A stretch of 32,497 bases of DNA from Planctomycetota bacterium (GTDB lineage: Bacteria > Planctomycetota > Phycisphaerae > UBA1845): positions 1 through 32,497 of the forward strand of contig BOJX01000031.1 of assembly GCA_016860685.1 (NCBI GenBank). The letters are read 5' to 3'. A program made the position numbers and the translations under genes. The notes beneath the pieces are model-generated. The model was given only the letters and a program-made list of their open reading frames with translations, did not search any database and was not told the DNA's origin. This document shows, piece by piece, positions 1-7,734 of this stretch (position 1 is the stretch's first letter; each line of letters begins with the position of its first letter).

Positions 1-86
1 CTTTCTGAGACCTGCCGACACGTCGGGCGACACGGGTTCGCAGCAGCAGACCTGTGTCCGGCAAGAAACAGGCGTTTTACTCCTCC

Positions 87-183
87 AGCATGGCCAGGCG
101 AGTACGCCAGGCCATGCCACCCGGCCGTCAGGCTTTCAGCTCCCGTAGCATGGCCAGGTGAGTACACCAGGCCATGCCACCCG
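87..183. repeat. Two tandem hairpin repeats, 60-bp period, with compensatory changes
   Basis: Two 37-bp units lie at 87-123 and 147-183. Each contains a 30-nt imperfect palindrome (88-117 and 148-177) with outer arms GCATGGCC/GGCCATGC, one A-A mismatch, an inner 4-bp arm and loop AGTA. The inner arm is GGCG/CGCC in copy 1 and GGTG/CACC in copy 2, so the copies differ by paired substitutions that keep the stem. Weaker similarity runs leftward for about 15 bp, which suggests an old 60-bp tandem duplication. The repeats begin 40 bp past the sdhA stop and would be in the 3' part of its transcript. No T-run follows, so they are not ordinary intrinsic terminators. Apart from a small CCGAC/GTCGG hairpin at 15-26, nothing else is visible in 1-222. 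Confidence 0.8.
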
Positions 184-222
184 TCGGAGTTCTCAACGTT
201 GGCCTGAGTCTACTGTGTGGTC

Positions 223-2223
223 TTACGCCGCCCCCACCGCCTCCTGCTTCTTTTCATCAAAAGGGCCGCGCTTCCCCCTCGCGATCCGCTCCTTCCAAAC
301 CTCCTCGATGATCTCCGCCCCCTTCAGACCGTACGTTCGCGGGCGCGGGGGGATCGCGCTGGTGTCCACCGCCTCATACGACAGTGTGAACCCGCCTTTG
401 CCATCGTATGTCGCCACCGTGGTCTTCAGCCACTTGTCGATGTTTTTCTGGAACGCGTCGCACCAGGCTTCTGCTTCGCGGCGGAGGTCGGCCGGGTTTT
501 CCGCCTTCGGACCGGGGATTTCGAAATCCGGCTTGTAATGCGCCCCGCGGCACTCGTCGCGCTGGAGCGCCCCCTGGGCGATGATCTTCGCCAAGAGCAG
601 CATGTCGCCCAGCGCCCGCGTGAAGCTGAGGTTCTGGTTGGTCCAGTTCGCCTTGTCGGACAGGCTGACGCGCTTGTAGCGCTCGGTCAGGTCGTCGATC
701 TTCGAGAGGGTCTCCGTGATCGCCTTGTTGTAGCGCACGACGGTGACGTTGCGGGTCATCGTGTCGCCGAGTTCCGCATGAATCTTGTACGGGTTCTCCG
801 TGCCCTCGTTGCGGATGAGCTTGTCGTAATCGGTCTTGTGCCGCTTGACGGCGCCCTCGAAGAGCGCGCTGGAGGCATCCGTCGCCGCCTTCGCTCCCTT
901 GCGACCGACCATGTAGGACTCGATCGACGGCGCGACGATCAGCCCGGAGAAGATGCACGACAGGAGCGAGTTGGCCCCGAGGCGGTTGGCGCCGTGGTAC
1001 TGGTAGTCGGCCTCGCCAATCGCATACAAGCCGGGCACGTTGGTCATCTGGTTCTTCGGCGATCCCAGCTTCAGCCCGCCGGTCGCGGCGTCTTTTTCGT
1101 AATCGACCCACATGCCGCCCATCGTGTAATGCACCGCCGGGAAAATCTTCATCGGCGTCTTGCGCGGGTCAACGCCCTGGAACGTCTCGTAGATTTCGAG
1201 AATCCCGTCGAGCTTCTTCTGCTGCGTGGGCGGAAGCTCGGTCACGTCGAGGTAGACGCAGAGGCGTTCGGCCTCAACCGACAGACCGCCGTTGACGCAC
1301 ACGTCGAAAATCTCGCGCGTGGCGATGTCGCGCGGGACGAGGTTGCCGTACTTCGGATAGCGCTCCTCGAGGAAGTAGTAGCGCTCCTCCTTCGGGATGG
1401 TGAGGGGATCCCGCGGATCCTGGGGCTTCTTCGGAACCCAGACGCGCCCGCCTTCGCCGCGCGCCGACTCGCTCATGAGCCGAAGCTTATCCGTACCGGG
1501 GATCGCCGTCGGATGAACCTGGATGAACTCGCCGTTGGCGTACTTCACGCCCGCGCGGAAGGCCCGCCCGGCCGCGCCGCCGGTGCAGATCATCGACATC
1601 GTGCTGCGCCCGAAGACCAGCCCGTTTCCGCCGGTGGCGAGCACGACGGCGTCGCCGGGAAACGCCCGGATCTCCATCGAGAACATGTCCTGCGCGACGA
1701 CGCCGCGGCATGCGCCCGAATCATCCAGCACCGGTCCGAGGAACTCCCAGTATTCGTACTTGCTGACCAGCCCCTCGGATTCCCACCTCCGCACCTGCTC
1801 GTCGAGGGCGTAGATGAGCTGCTGACCGGTGGTCGCGCCAGCGAAGGCGGTGCGCTTGTACAGCGTACCGCCGAAGCGTCGCTGATCGCGGAAGCCCTCG
1901 GGCGTGCGGTTGAACGGCACGCCAATGCGGTCGAGCAGGTCGATGATCCGCGGACCCCAGTCGCACATCTCCTTGATCGGCGGCTGATGGGCGAGAAAGT
2001 CGCCGCCGTAAACCGTGTCGTCGAAGTGCTTGAACTCGTTATCGCCCTGCTGACGGGTGACGTCGTTGACCGAGTTGATCCCGCCCTGCGCGCAGACCGA
2101 GTGCGAGCGCTTCACCGGAACCATGCTGATGAGGTCAACGTGTACGCCCATCTCCGCCAGCTTCATCGCCGCCGCCAACCCCGCCAGACCCCCGCCCACG
2201 ATGACCACGTTTTGCTTCGCCAT
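223..2223 (-). CDS. sdhA: Succinate dehydrogenase/fumarate reductase flavoprotein subunit
   Basis: This is the catalytic flavoprotein of complex II, oxidising succinate to fumarate (or the reverse) at the cytoplasmic membrane. The 666-aa product has the dinucleotide-binding motif GGGLAG near residue 10, the SHSVCAQGG segment with the His (H41) that covalently binds FAD, the HPTA motif near 237, and ARGEGG near 254-259 with the active-site Arg255. A conserved MGGMW segment follows. The length fits the longer Bacillus/epsilonproteobacterial-type SdhA. I chose ATG at 2223; an in-frame TTG two codons upstream (2229) is possible but less likely. The RBS is weak. No sdhC lies upstream in the 1.4 kb seen, and no sdhB start lies in the 222 bp downstream, so partner subunits must be outside the window or elsewhere. 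The family call is very secure. Confidence 0.96.
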   Translation of the reverse strand: MAKQNVVIVGGGLAGLAAAMKLAEMGVHVDLISMVPVKRSHSVCAQGGINSVNDVTRQQGDNEFKHFDDTVYGGDFLAHQPPIKEMCDWGPRIIDLLDRIGVPFNRTPEGFRDQRRFGGTLYKRTAFAGATTGQQLIYALDEQVRRWESEGLVSKYEYWEFLGPVLDDSGACRGVVAQDMFSMEIRAFPGDAVVLATGGNGLVFGRSTMSMICTGGAAGRAFRAGVKYANGEFIQVHPTAIPGTDKLRLMSESARGEGGRVWVPKKPQDPRDPLTIPKEERYYFLEERYPKYGNLVPRDIATREIFDVCVNGGLSVEAERLCVYLDVTELPPTQQKKLDGILEIYETFQGVDPRKTPMKIFPAVHYTMGGMWVDYEKDAATGGLKLGSPKNQMTNVPGLYAIGEADYQYHGANRLGANSLLSCIFSGLIVAPSIESYMVGRKGAKAATDASSALFEGAVKRHKTDYDKLIRNEGTENPYKIHAELGDTMTRNVTVVRYNKAITETLSKIDDLTERYKRVSLSDKANWTNQNLSFTRALGDMLLLAKIIAQGALQRDECRGAHYKPDFEIPGPKAENPADLRREAEAWCDAFQKNIDKWLKTTVATYDGKGGFTLSYEAVDTSAIPPRPRTYGLKGAEIIEEVWKERIARGKRGPFDEKKQEAVGAA

Positions 2224-2265
2224 GTCCAATATCCACGCGCCAAGGCCTCTTCCCGTGACCCCGTC

Positions 2266-2294
2266 AGCTTAGGATTGCCTGTCCTTTTCATCAA
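2266..2294 (-). promoter_or_regulatory. Possible sdhA promoter
   Basis: On the minus strand, TTGATG (2289-2294) is separated by 17 nt from TAAGCT (2266-2271), about 43 nt before the sdhA ATG. The spacing is ideal but the -10 matches the consensus at only 3 of 6 positions, so this is tentative. Confidence 0.3.
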
Positions 2295-3045
2295 GCGGAA
2301 TGCGGGTGCGGGTGGTGTCGAAGACGGATACAGGTGGTGTCTCCGTTTGAAAGTGCCGCTGCGTCACGCTCGACGCCGATCTCCGCGCCGGGCTCGAAGT
2401 TGTGCTCGACGCGGGGTGCGATCTTGCGCCCGTCGCCACGCTCGATGTTGCACTCATCACCGCGCTCGATGTTCGCTGATCGCTGCGGCGGGGTGGCCGG
2501 GTGGCAAGCTCTCGCGGTACTCCGCGTGCCGGCGGGTCTCAGAATGCGGTCGCCCGGGGCGAAGGGAAGGGGTTTGCATGATCGCGTCAGGCTCCTTCAT
2601 CTCAATTCAATCCGTCAAGGTCGTGCGGCAGGCGGCGCGGTTGTGCGACTCTAGGATGATCGAGTTTCGTCGATTCGGAGAGGATCGCATGCGAGCCGCC
2701 CTCTGTCTGGAAAACATCGTTGTTCTGGTCTCGCCAGCGACGGTCGCGCCCGCCGAGTGCTGGCAAGTCGTCGGGCTGCACCCCGAGGGCGCGGATTCAT
2801 CGAACGCTGTGGCGGCTGCGGGAGGCTCGCGGGGAGGCAGCGCGGAGTACGTCGGCGTAGATCATCCCGTACTCCGGCGAGGCGCTTTGAGGAACCCGGT
2901 CGCCCGCGCCTCCAGCGGGCGCGACCAAGCGTTCTTGTCGTTCGGGCGCGCCCTGAAGACGACGCGCCCGATCCGCAACCCACGACCCTGACGCGCGATC
3001 GGAAACCCTTTGTCCGCGAGGATCCCAACCGTACCTGCTATCAGA
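2295..3045. other. Long stretch without a recognisable gene
   Basis: No reading frame here resembles a known protein, and frames on both strands are Arg/Ser/Pro-rich, as in non-coding GC-rich DNA. Short near-repeats occur around 2376-2473; on the minus strand they read as two copies of NIERGD 24 nt apart, with no start codon or RBS. Hairpins are seen at 2943-2970 (arms CGGGCGCG/CGCGCCCG) and around 2900-2930. Together with the broken genes just downstream, this looks like decayed sequence, but that is inference. Confidence 0.5.
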
Positions 3046-3197
3046 TCAACCCCCTTCTTTCTTCATCCCCCCCGCGATCCTGTCGAAGAAGGCAACCTCA
3101 TCCTCGGTGTCGATCCCGTCGTAGCCGAGGAGCCCGCCGCCGCCGCGGGATGTTTAACCGGCTCCCCATCGACTTCGATCGTGATCTTCACTTCCAT
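3046..3197 (-). pseudogene. Small frameshifted ORF, unknown product
   Basis: From an ATG at 3197 the minus strand reads MEVKITIEVDGEPVKHPAAA, which looks like genuine coding sequence (alternating hydrophobic and charged residues). It then enters a GCG/GGC run and loses frame. Shifting by one base after the run restores a plausible C-terminus, GYDGIDTEDEVAFFDRIAGG, then MKKGG and a TGA at 3046-3048. The whole span of 152 nt is not divisible by three, consistent with one single-base indel in the run. A product of about 50 residues would result. I recognise no family. A sequencing or assembly error in the repeat run is an alternative to a real mutation. Confidence 0.4.
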
Positions 3198-3317
3198 GAC
3201 AGGCTTTGGAACGGCGCCTCCGCGCCCTTCACCACCAGCCTCATGATGATGTGAACGTCGGATTGCTCCCCTGTGGGGAGGCGCCTGGGCGTCGTTGTTG
3301 GCGGACGGTTATTTTTG

Positions 3318-3346
3318 TTGACACCCTTGGACGGCAGGAACAGAAT
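3318..3346 (+). promoter_or_regulatory. Sigma-70-type promoter of truncated tsaC
   Basis: A perfect -35 TTGACA (3318-3323) is followed after 17 nt by CAGAAT (3341-3346). The predicted transcription start is near 3353, and a CAGGAG ribosome binding site (3354-3359) lies 8 nt before the ATG at 3368. The expression signals appear intact although the gene behind them is truncated. Confidence 0.55.
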
Positions 3347-3367
3347 CCGGTACCAGGAGTTTCCCGG

Positions 3368-3574
3368 ATGGCGGCGCGCGTAATGAAGGTCAGAAACTCT
3401 TCCGCGGAGCGGGAGGCGATCGTCGCCGCGAGCGAAGTGCTGGACCGGGGCGGACTGGTGGTCCTTCCCACGGAGACCGTTTACGGCGTCGCCGCCCGCG
3501 CGACGTGCCGCTGGTGCCGGAATCCGAGGGAGACCCATGTCAACAGGTTCCGAGCGTTTCTTTCTGGGTTCTGA
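3368..3574 (+). pseudogene. tsaC: Truncated threonylcarbamoyl-AMP synthase (Sua5/YrdC/TsaC)
   Basis: The first ~46 residues match the start of the YrdC/Sua5 family, which makes threonylcarbamoyl-AMP for the t6A37 modification of tRNA. The segment GGLVVLPTETVYGVAARA carries the hallmark PTETVYG motif of the nucleotide/threonine pocket. The similarity ends abruptly near 3506 and the frame runs on through unrelated residues to a TGA at 3572-3574, giving 68 codons where the family needs about 200 or more. Promoter and RBS upstream are good, so this is a 5' fragment left by a deletion or rearrangement. As t6A synthesis is normally essential, an intact copy should exist elsewhere in the genome. Confidence 0.75.
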
Positions 3575-3630
3575 GGTGAACCGTGCATCGCGGTTCGGCA
3601 TGAACTCAGGAGCGCGTAGTGAAAGTGGGC

Positions 3631-3660
3631 TTGCTTGTCCGATATCTACGTTTGTAGTAT
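3631..3660 (+). promoter_or_regulatory. Promoter with overlapping BlaI-type operator
   Basis: TTGCTT (3631-3636), an 18-nt spacer and TAGTAT (3655-3660) form a promoter. Inside it lies TACGTTTGTA (3647-3656), which matches the BlaI/MecI/CopY box TACANNTGTA at all fixed positions but one and is flanked as CTAC/GTAG. Two direct copies of GTAGAGAC follow at 3662-3669 and 3674-3681. Autorepression by the BlaI-like protein encoded just downstream is inferred from this placement. Confidence 0.6.
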
Positions 3661-3686
3661 CGTAGAGACGGATGTAGAGACTTGCG

Positions 3687-4127
3687 GTGAAGGATCGTCA
3701 GGACATTCCGGGGTTGGGGCCTCTGGAGCACGTGTTGATGAGCGTGCTCTGGGAGATTGAACCGGCGACCGCCCGGGACGTTCTGGACCGGTACAACGCC
3801 GTTGCAGAGCGCCCGATTGCGTACACGACCGCGATGACCCTTCTGACCCGGATGGTGGAGAAAGGGGCGCTGCGGGTGGACCGGTCGCGTCAACCCTTTG
3901 TGTTTTCGGCTGCCGTATCGCGCGACCGGATGTTGAGCCAGCGCGTCCGCGACTTCGTGGATCAGTTTTTCGCGGGGTCGGCGGCGGACCTGGCGGTGCG
4001 GCTGGTGGAGCAACAAACGCTGACCGATGAAGAGGTCCGCCGGCTGGAGGCATTGATCGAAAAACACCGGACGCGATCGTCGCACGGACCGTCGCCGTCT
4101 GATGCGGAGAGGCAAGGGGGCGTCTGA
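3687..4127 (+). CDS. BlaI/MecI/CopY-family transcriptional repressor
   Basis: The 146-aa protein is a winged-helix repressor of the BlaI/MecI type, whose members dimerise on TACA/TGTA dyads and are released by cleavage through a partner M56 protease. The N-terminal half (LGPLEHVLMSVLWE, then TARDVLDRYN and YTTAMTLLTRMVEKGALRV) gives the winged helix with the typical YTT recognition-helix start. The C-terminal half is the helical dimerisation part (DQFFAGSAADLAVRLVEQ). The start is GTG at 3687, since no in-frame ATG precedes this conserved N-terminus. Its stop overlaps the start of the M56 protease gene (TGATG), implying translational coupling. The likely operator lies in its own promoter. Other target genes are unknown; with this partner, beta-lactams need not be the signal. 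Confidence 0.92.
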   Translation: MKDRQDIPGLGPLEHVLMSVLWEIEPATARDVLDRYNAVAERPIAYTTAMTLLTRMVEKGALRVDRSRQPFVFSAAVSRDRMLSQRVRDFVDQFFAGSAADLAVRLVEQQTLTDEEVRRLEALIEKHRTRSSHGPSPSDAERQGGV

Positions 4128-6100
4128 TGACCTTTTCCTCTGTGTTCAACGAGTTTCTGTGGAACGCCGCGCGGGCGCTTTGCTACGGAACGGTTCTCGC
4201 CGGGGCGACGTGGTTGCTGTGCGGGACGGTGTTGCGGCGATGGCGCAGTTCGTGGCTTGCGGCGCTGTGGGTGGTGGTGTTGCTGCGGTTCGCGATGCCT
4301 CCGGTTCTTCCCGGTTCCGCGACGCTGGCCGGTCTGCTGAGACGTCCGGTGGAGTCGGCGACGGCGGCCCTGACGGACGAAGACGTCGCCGCCTCGTCCA
4401 ACGTCCTCGTGCTTCATTCCGGGGACGCGATTCCGGGGAAGGGCGTCGGCGGTGCGGCAGGCGTTGGTGAACGAGCGGTCGCGCCGGCGCCGGGTGTGAA
4501 GGACCAGCGGGTCTGGTGGGCCGTTGCGGTTCTCATGTACGCCGCGGGAGCGCTGTATTCCGTGTTGCGATGGCAGCGGCGGCGGCAACGGCTTGTCGGA
4601 TGGTTGCGGGAGCAGCCGGTGGCGGAGGCGCCGCTGGGGCGTCGGGTGAAGTCGCTGGCGCAGCGGATCGGTCTGCGCAGGTTGCCGGAGGTTCGCGTGA
4701 CGGAGGAACCGGTAAGCCCGTTTGTGACGGGTCTGGTCCGGCCGGTGGTGGTTCTTCCGCGAGAGGCGTTGCGTCGTGCCGCGCCGGCGGCTGCGGATGC
4801 GATGATCCTGCATGAACTGGCTCACCTGCGGCGCGGGGATGTTCTGATCCGCGCTCTGGAAAACCTGCTTCGGACGGTTTTTTTCTTCTGGCCGCCGTTG
4901 TGGTGGGTTTGCCGGCAGATCGAGCGACATGTCGAGATGGCGTGTGATCAGTTGGCGCTGCGGGCGTCGGGAGCGTGCGCGGCGGATTACGCGGCCTGCC
5001 TGTTGAACGTGGTTCGGGGGCAATCTGAGCGCCGGCCAGTGGTCGCGTCGGCGGTGGCGTTCGCCCGCGACGGGCGAGTTCTTGAGGAGCGATTCAAAAT
5101 GATTCTGCATGAGAAAACGATGTTGAAGCGGACGACATGGCTGATGGCGCCGGTGGTGGCGGCGTGGGCGGTGTTCGCGCTGGGGGGCGGGGCGGTTCGC
5201 GCTCAGGAGAAACAGGAGGGCGCCCCCACGGACGACGCCCCGCCGCAACATCCGGCGGTGCGGGCGCAGATGGACCTGGATCAGCCGGTTCCGGCGGAGC
5301 GGGCGAAGGCGCTGCTGGAGCAATACGGCGAGGAAGGCATCGACGCCAACGCCGACGGGGCGCTGACGCGGCGCGAGGTGTTTGAGTTCTACCGGAAGAA
5401 GGGTCTGCCGCTGCCGGGGCGTCCCGGGGAAGGCGGACCGGGCGGCGGGCCGGGGCGCTTCGGACCGGGGCGTCCGGGGCCGGACGGTCCGTTCCAGATG
5501 CTGGAGGCGTTCGAGCGTCTGCTGCGACTCGAATCCGGCAAGGTCGCTCCGGAGCGCATTCTGCACGCCTTCCCACGGGCGGACCGCGACCAGAACGGCC
5601 AGCTCAGCGAGGAGGAGATGAAGGCGGCGCTCGACCGGCTTCGTCAGCAGGCGATGGAGCGTCTACTGGAGGTTCAGCCGCAAGTGGACGCGGACAAAGA
5701 CGGCAAGATCAGCGATGAGGAATTCGTCACCTTCAAGGAGACCACGCTGGCGCGACTGGCGGAGCGGGTGTTCGCGTCGCAGCCCGAGGCGGACAGGGAC
5801 CGCAACGGCAAGTTCTCCGAGGAAGAGTTCCTCGCGTGGCGCGAGGCGCAGGCGGCGCGTCAGCGCGAGGAGATGCTCAAGCGTCATCCTGACGCGGATA
5901 CCAACGGTGACGGCAAGCTCAGCGACGAGGAGTTTCGCGCGGCATCGGAGAAGTATCGCGGCGAGATGATGCGCGGCGCGGGCGGACCGGGTCCGCGGCG
6001 TCCGGGCGCGGAAGGCGCCGCCGGACCGCGTCGGCCGCTGCCGGGTGAGCTGCACCCGGAACGTAAATCTGATGAGAAAGGGGGCCCGGTAAGACCTTAA
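4127..6100 (+). CDS. BlaR1-like M56 metalloprotease with C-terminal EF-hand array
   Basis: The 657-aa membrane protein combines a BlaR1/MecR1-type zinc protease with a calcium-binding-like tail. Hydrophobic segments lie near residues 13-36, 42-60, 129-147, 248-262 and 337-355. The zinc site is HELAH (229-233) with the third ligand probably Glu270 in HVEMACDQ. After the last membrane segment, instead of a penicillin-binding sensor domain, come five DxDxDG-type loops starting at residues 406, 486, 521, 556 and 591. The last four have an exact 35-residue period and are well preserved (e.g. DADKDGKISDEE). A Gly/Pro-rich linker (about 427-455) separates loops 1 and 2. The gene overlaps the BlaI gene, so its role is presumably to cleave that repressor when a signal is sensed outside the membrane. 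Calcium as ligand or signal is inference. A terminator follows at 6148-6198. Confidence 0.9.
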   Translation: MTFSSVFNEFLWNAARALCYGTVLAGATWLLCGTVLRRWRSSWLAALWVVVLLRFAMPPVLPGSATLAGLLRRPVESATAALTDEDVAASSNVLVLHSGDAIPGKGVGGAAGVGERAVAPAPGVKDQRVWWAVAVLMYAAGALYSVLRWQRRRQRLVGWLREQPVAEAPLGRRVKSLAQRIGLRRLPEVRVTEEPVSPFVTGLVRPVVVLPREALRRAAPAAADAMILHELAHLRRGDVLIRALENLLRTVFFFWPPLWWVCRQIERHVEMACDQLALRASGACAADYAACLLNVVRGQSERRPVVASAVAFARDGRVLEERFKMILHEKTMLKRTTWLMAPVVAAWAVFALGGGAVRAQEKQEGAPTDDAPPQHPAVRAQMDLDQPVPAERAKALLEQYGEEGIDANADGALTRREVFEFYRKKGLPLPGRPGEGGPGGGPGRFGPGRPGPDGPFQMLEAFERLLRLESGKVAPERILHAFPRADRDQNGQLSEEEMKAALDRLRQQAMERLLEVQPQVDADKDGKISDEEFVTFKETTLARLAERVFASQPEADRDRNGKFSEEEFLAWREAQAARQREEMLKRHPDADTNGDGKLSDEEFRAASEKYRGEMMRGAGGPGPRRPGAEGAAGPRRPLPGELHPERKSDEKGGPVRP

Positions 6101-6147
6101 TCGTGCATCGAAGGATCATCTATCGGGCTGAATAAATCGACGTGAAC

Positions 6148-6198
6148 AAAGAAGTGCTCGGGCAAGCGCCGCTGTGTGTTTGTCCGAGTTCTTCTTTT
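6148..6198 (+). terminator. Intrinsic terminator of the blaI-M56 operon
   Basis: The stem has an outer arm AAAGAAG/CTTCTTT, a 2-nt internal loop and an inner arm CTCGGGCAA/TTGTCCGAG (one G-U pair), with a 14-nt loop at 6166-6179. The run TTCTTCTTTT (6189-6198) overlaps the outer arm. It lies 47 nt after the M56 stop codon. The A-rich left arm could let it work in both directions. Confidence 0.75.
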
Positions 6199-6657
6199 AT
6201 CAGCCCGTGGAAGAGCTCACGATCGGCCTTTGCGATGCCGGTTTTCTCAGTGAAATTCGCGCCTCGGAGGGACGCGCACCCCTTTTTCAACGGGCGGTTA
6301 CGAGCGCTGCCGCATCAGAGGCTCCCGCGGAACGGTCTGCTCGTTCGGCTAGGCTCCTTGTGCGATCCTGTTGTCGAGCGTGAAAAGTCGGACGCCTTTG
6401 TTGACCTGATTCATCGTTGCGGTTATCATGCCGGAGTATCGCTACTTCATGGGGGACAGGAGCGAGGCCCGAGAAAGTCGGCTTTCGCCCAGCGGTGGGC
6501 ACCCGTGTCTGGTCCATTGTGCGGTTCCTGCAGCGTCCGAAGAGCGGGAATCAACCTCGATTCAAACAGGATAGCCCTTTGATGAAAGTCGCCGCAACGG
6601 TACCTGCCCGCGTCGGGTCGGGAGCCGTTGCGGCACGGTAGACAGGAGGAGGAAGTC
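6199..6657. other. Non-coding stretch with a long leader
   Basis: Frames crossing this stretch have no family resemblance and no RBS. The only element I can support is the promoter at 6401-6429. If used, it gives the next gene an unusually long 5' leader of about 220 nt. I saw no recognisable riboswitch in the leader. Confidence 0.45.
6401..6429 (+). promoter_or_regulatory. Sigma-70-type promoter
   Basis: TTGACC (6401-6406) and TATCAT (6424-6429) are separated by exactly 17 nt; each is close to consensus (5/6 in both hexamers). The expected transcription start is about 6436, with the secreted-protein gene starting at 6658. Confidence 0.6.
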
Positions 6658-7719
6658 ATGAAGAAAAGTATGATGTGCGCGTTGGCGGCGTTCGTGATCG
6701 CGGCGCCGGCGGCGCTGGCAGGCGGGGACGTGACCCGCACGGGGTCGTATCGCGCGGACCTGATGCCTTACGGCGAGCACGTTCAGGGGGCGCAGCTTCC
6801 GATCGTGCTGGGCGAGGGTGATGAAGGTCCGGCGGGCGACTGCAACGTGCTGATCGTCGCCGCGGCGGACCAGGTGTGGGCCGACGAGGTCCGCAACCAG
6901 CTCAACTCGACGGGTCTGCTGGGACCGGTTGATCTGTATGACGCTCGCAATGGGACACCGACGTTGGCGCAGCTCCAGAACTACGATTCCGTGCTGACCT
7001 TTTCGGATTACGCCTACTTCGATCGGGATGCCATGGGTAACGTTCTGGCGGACTATGTCGACGGCGGCGGCAACGTCGTTCAGGCGACGTTCGCGTTCCT
7101 TTCCGGGATTGACCTCGGTGGTCGCTGGTTGAGCGGCGGGTACGCCGCCCTCAACTCCGGCGGGTTCGACTGCTGCACGCAGTTGACGCTGGGCACGGTT
7201 CATCAGCCGGGGCACCCGGTGATGGCCGGCGTGTCGTCGTTCAACGGCGGCAGCTCGAGCTATCATGCGCCGACGACGGTCGCGTCGGGCGCGATCGCGA
7301 TCGCCGACTGGAGCAACGGCCAGCCCCTGGTGGCGGAGATGCCGGGGTTCAACGGCGCAATTTTCGCGCTGAACTTCTACCCGCCGTCGAGCGTGTCCCG
7401 CAGCGACTTCTGGGACACGAACACGGACGGCGAATGGCTGCTGGCCAACGCGCTGGCGTACGGCTGCGGTCCGCAGGCGCCGCGCTGCATCTACCAGGTG
7501 AGCAAGGTCAAGAACAAGGCCAACGCCTGTGGTAAGGTTTGCGACGCCTGCCCGTACGTCCGCGGCGACCTGGTCTGCACGCATGAGTGCAATAATTCGA
7601 GCGAGTGCGCCGGTCGTCTGAAGGGCTTCAACGCGTGCGGTAACGGCGCGGCGTGCAAGGTTTCGGCTGATCTGATCGGCTGCGACATCCCGCCGACCAA
7701 CTGCAAGCGTTGCCGGTAA
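6658..7719 (+). CDS. Secreted protein: GATase/ThuA-like domain plus Cys-rich C-terminus
   Basis: The ATG at 6658 follows a strong RBS (AGGAGGA at 6644-6650) and begins a clear signal peptide (MKKSMM, hydrophobic core, cleavage near APAALA-GG), giving a 353-aa exported protein. Residues about 55-260 resemble the class I glutamine-amidotransferase/ThuA-like fold used in many planctomycete secreted proteins: CNVLIVAAAD, LQNYDSVLTFSDYAYFD, VLADYVDGGGNVVQATF. No catalytic triad is evident, so it may be a binding module. The last ~75 residues contain about 12 cysteines, including ACGKVCDAC and pairs spaced as in disulfide-knotted domains. The next gene encodes a VKOR-DsbA disulfide-forming enzyme, a fitting partner for folding it. 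Function is unknown. Two hairpins follow. Confidence 0.85.
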   Translation: MKKSMMCALAAFVIAAPAALAGGDVTRTGSYRADLMPYGEHVQGAQLPIVLGEGDEGPAGDCNVLIVAAADQVWADEVRNQLNSTGLLGPVDLYDARNGTPTLAQLQNYDSVLTFSDYAYFDRDAMGNVLADYVDGGGNVVQATFAFLSGIDLGGRWLSGGYAALNSGGFDCCTQLTLGTVHQPGHPVMAGVSSFNGGSSSYHAPTTVASGAIAIADWSNGQPLVAEMPGFNGAIFALNFYPPSSVSRSDFWDTNTDGEWLLANALAYGCGPQAPRCIYQVSKVKNKANACGKVCDACPYVRGDLVCTHECNNSSECAGRLKGFNACGNGAACKVSADLIGCDIPPTNCKRCR

Positions 7720-7734
7720 GGATAACGTAGAAAG

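Noticed and set aside
217..2991. 924-codon open frame on the plus strand
   Set aside because: It is antisense to sdhA, a certain gene, and has an Arg/Val/Leu-rich composition with no family motifs. Long antisense frames are expected from GC-rich third positions.
3206..3367. N-terminal extension of the truncated tsaC frame
   Set aside because: The promoter and RBS at 3318-3359 lie inside it, and YrdC-like sequence begins only after 3368.
6142..6582. 146-codon plus-strand frame after the M56 gene
   Set aside because: It begins just before a good intrinsic terminator and runs through a promoter, with no RBS and no family resemblance.
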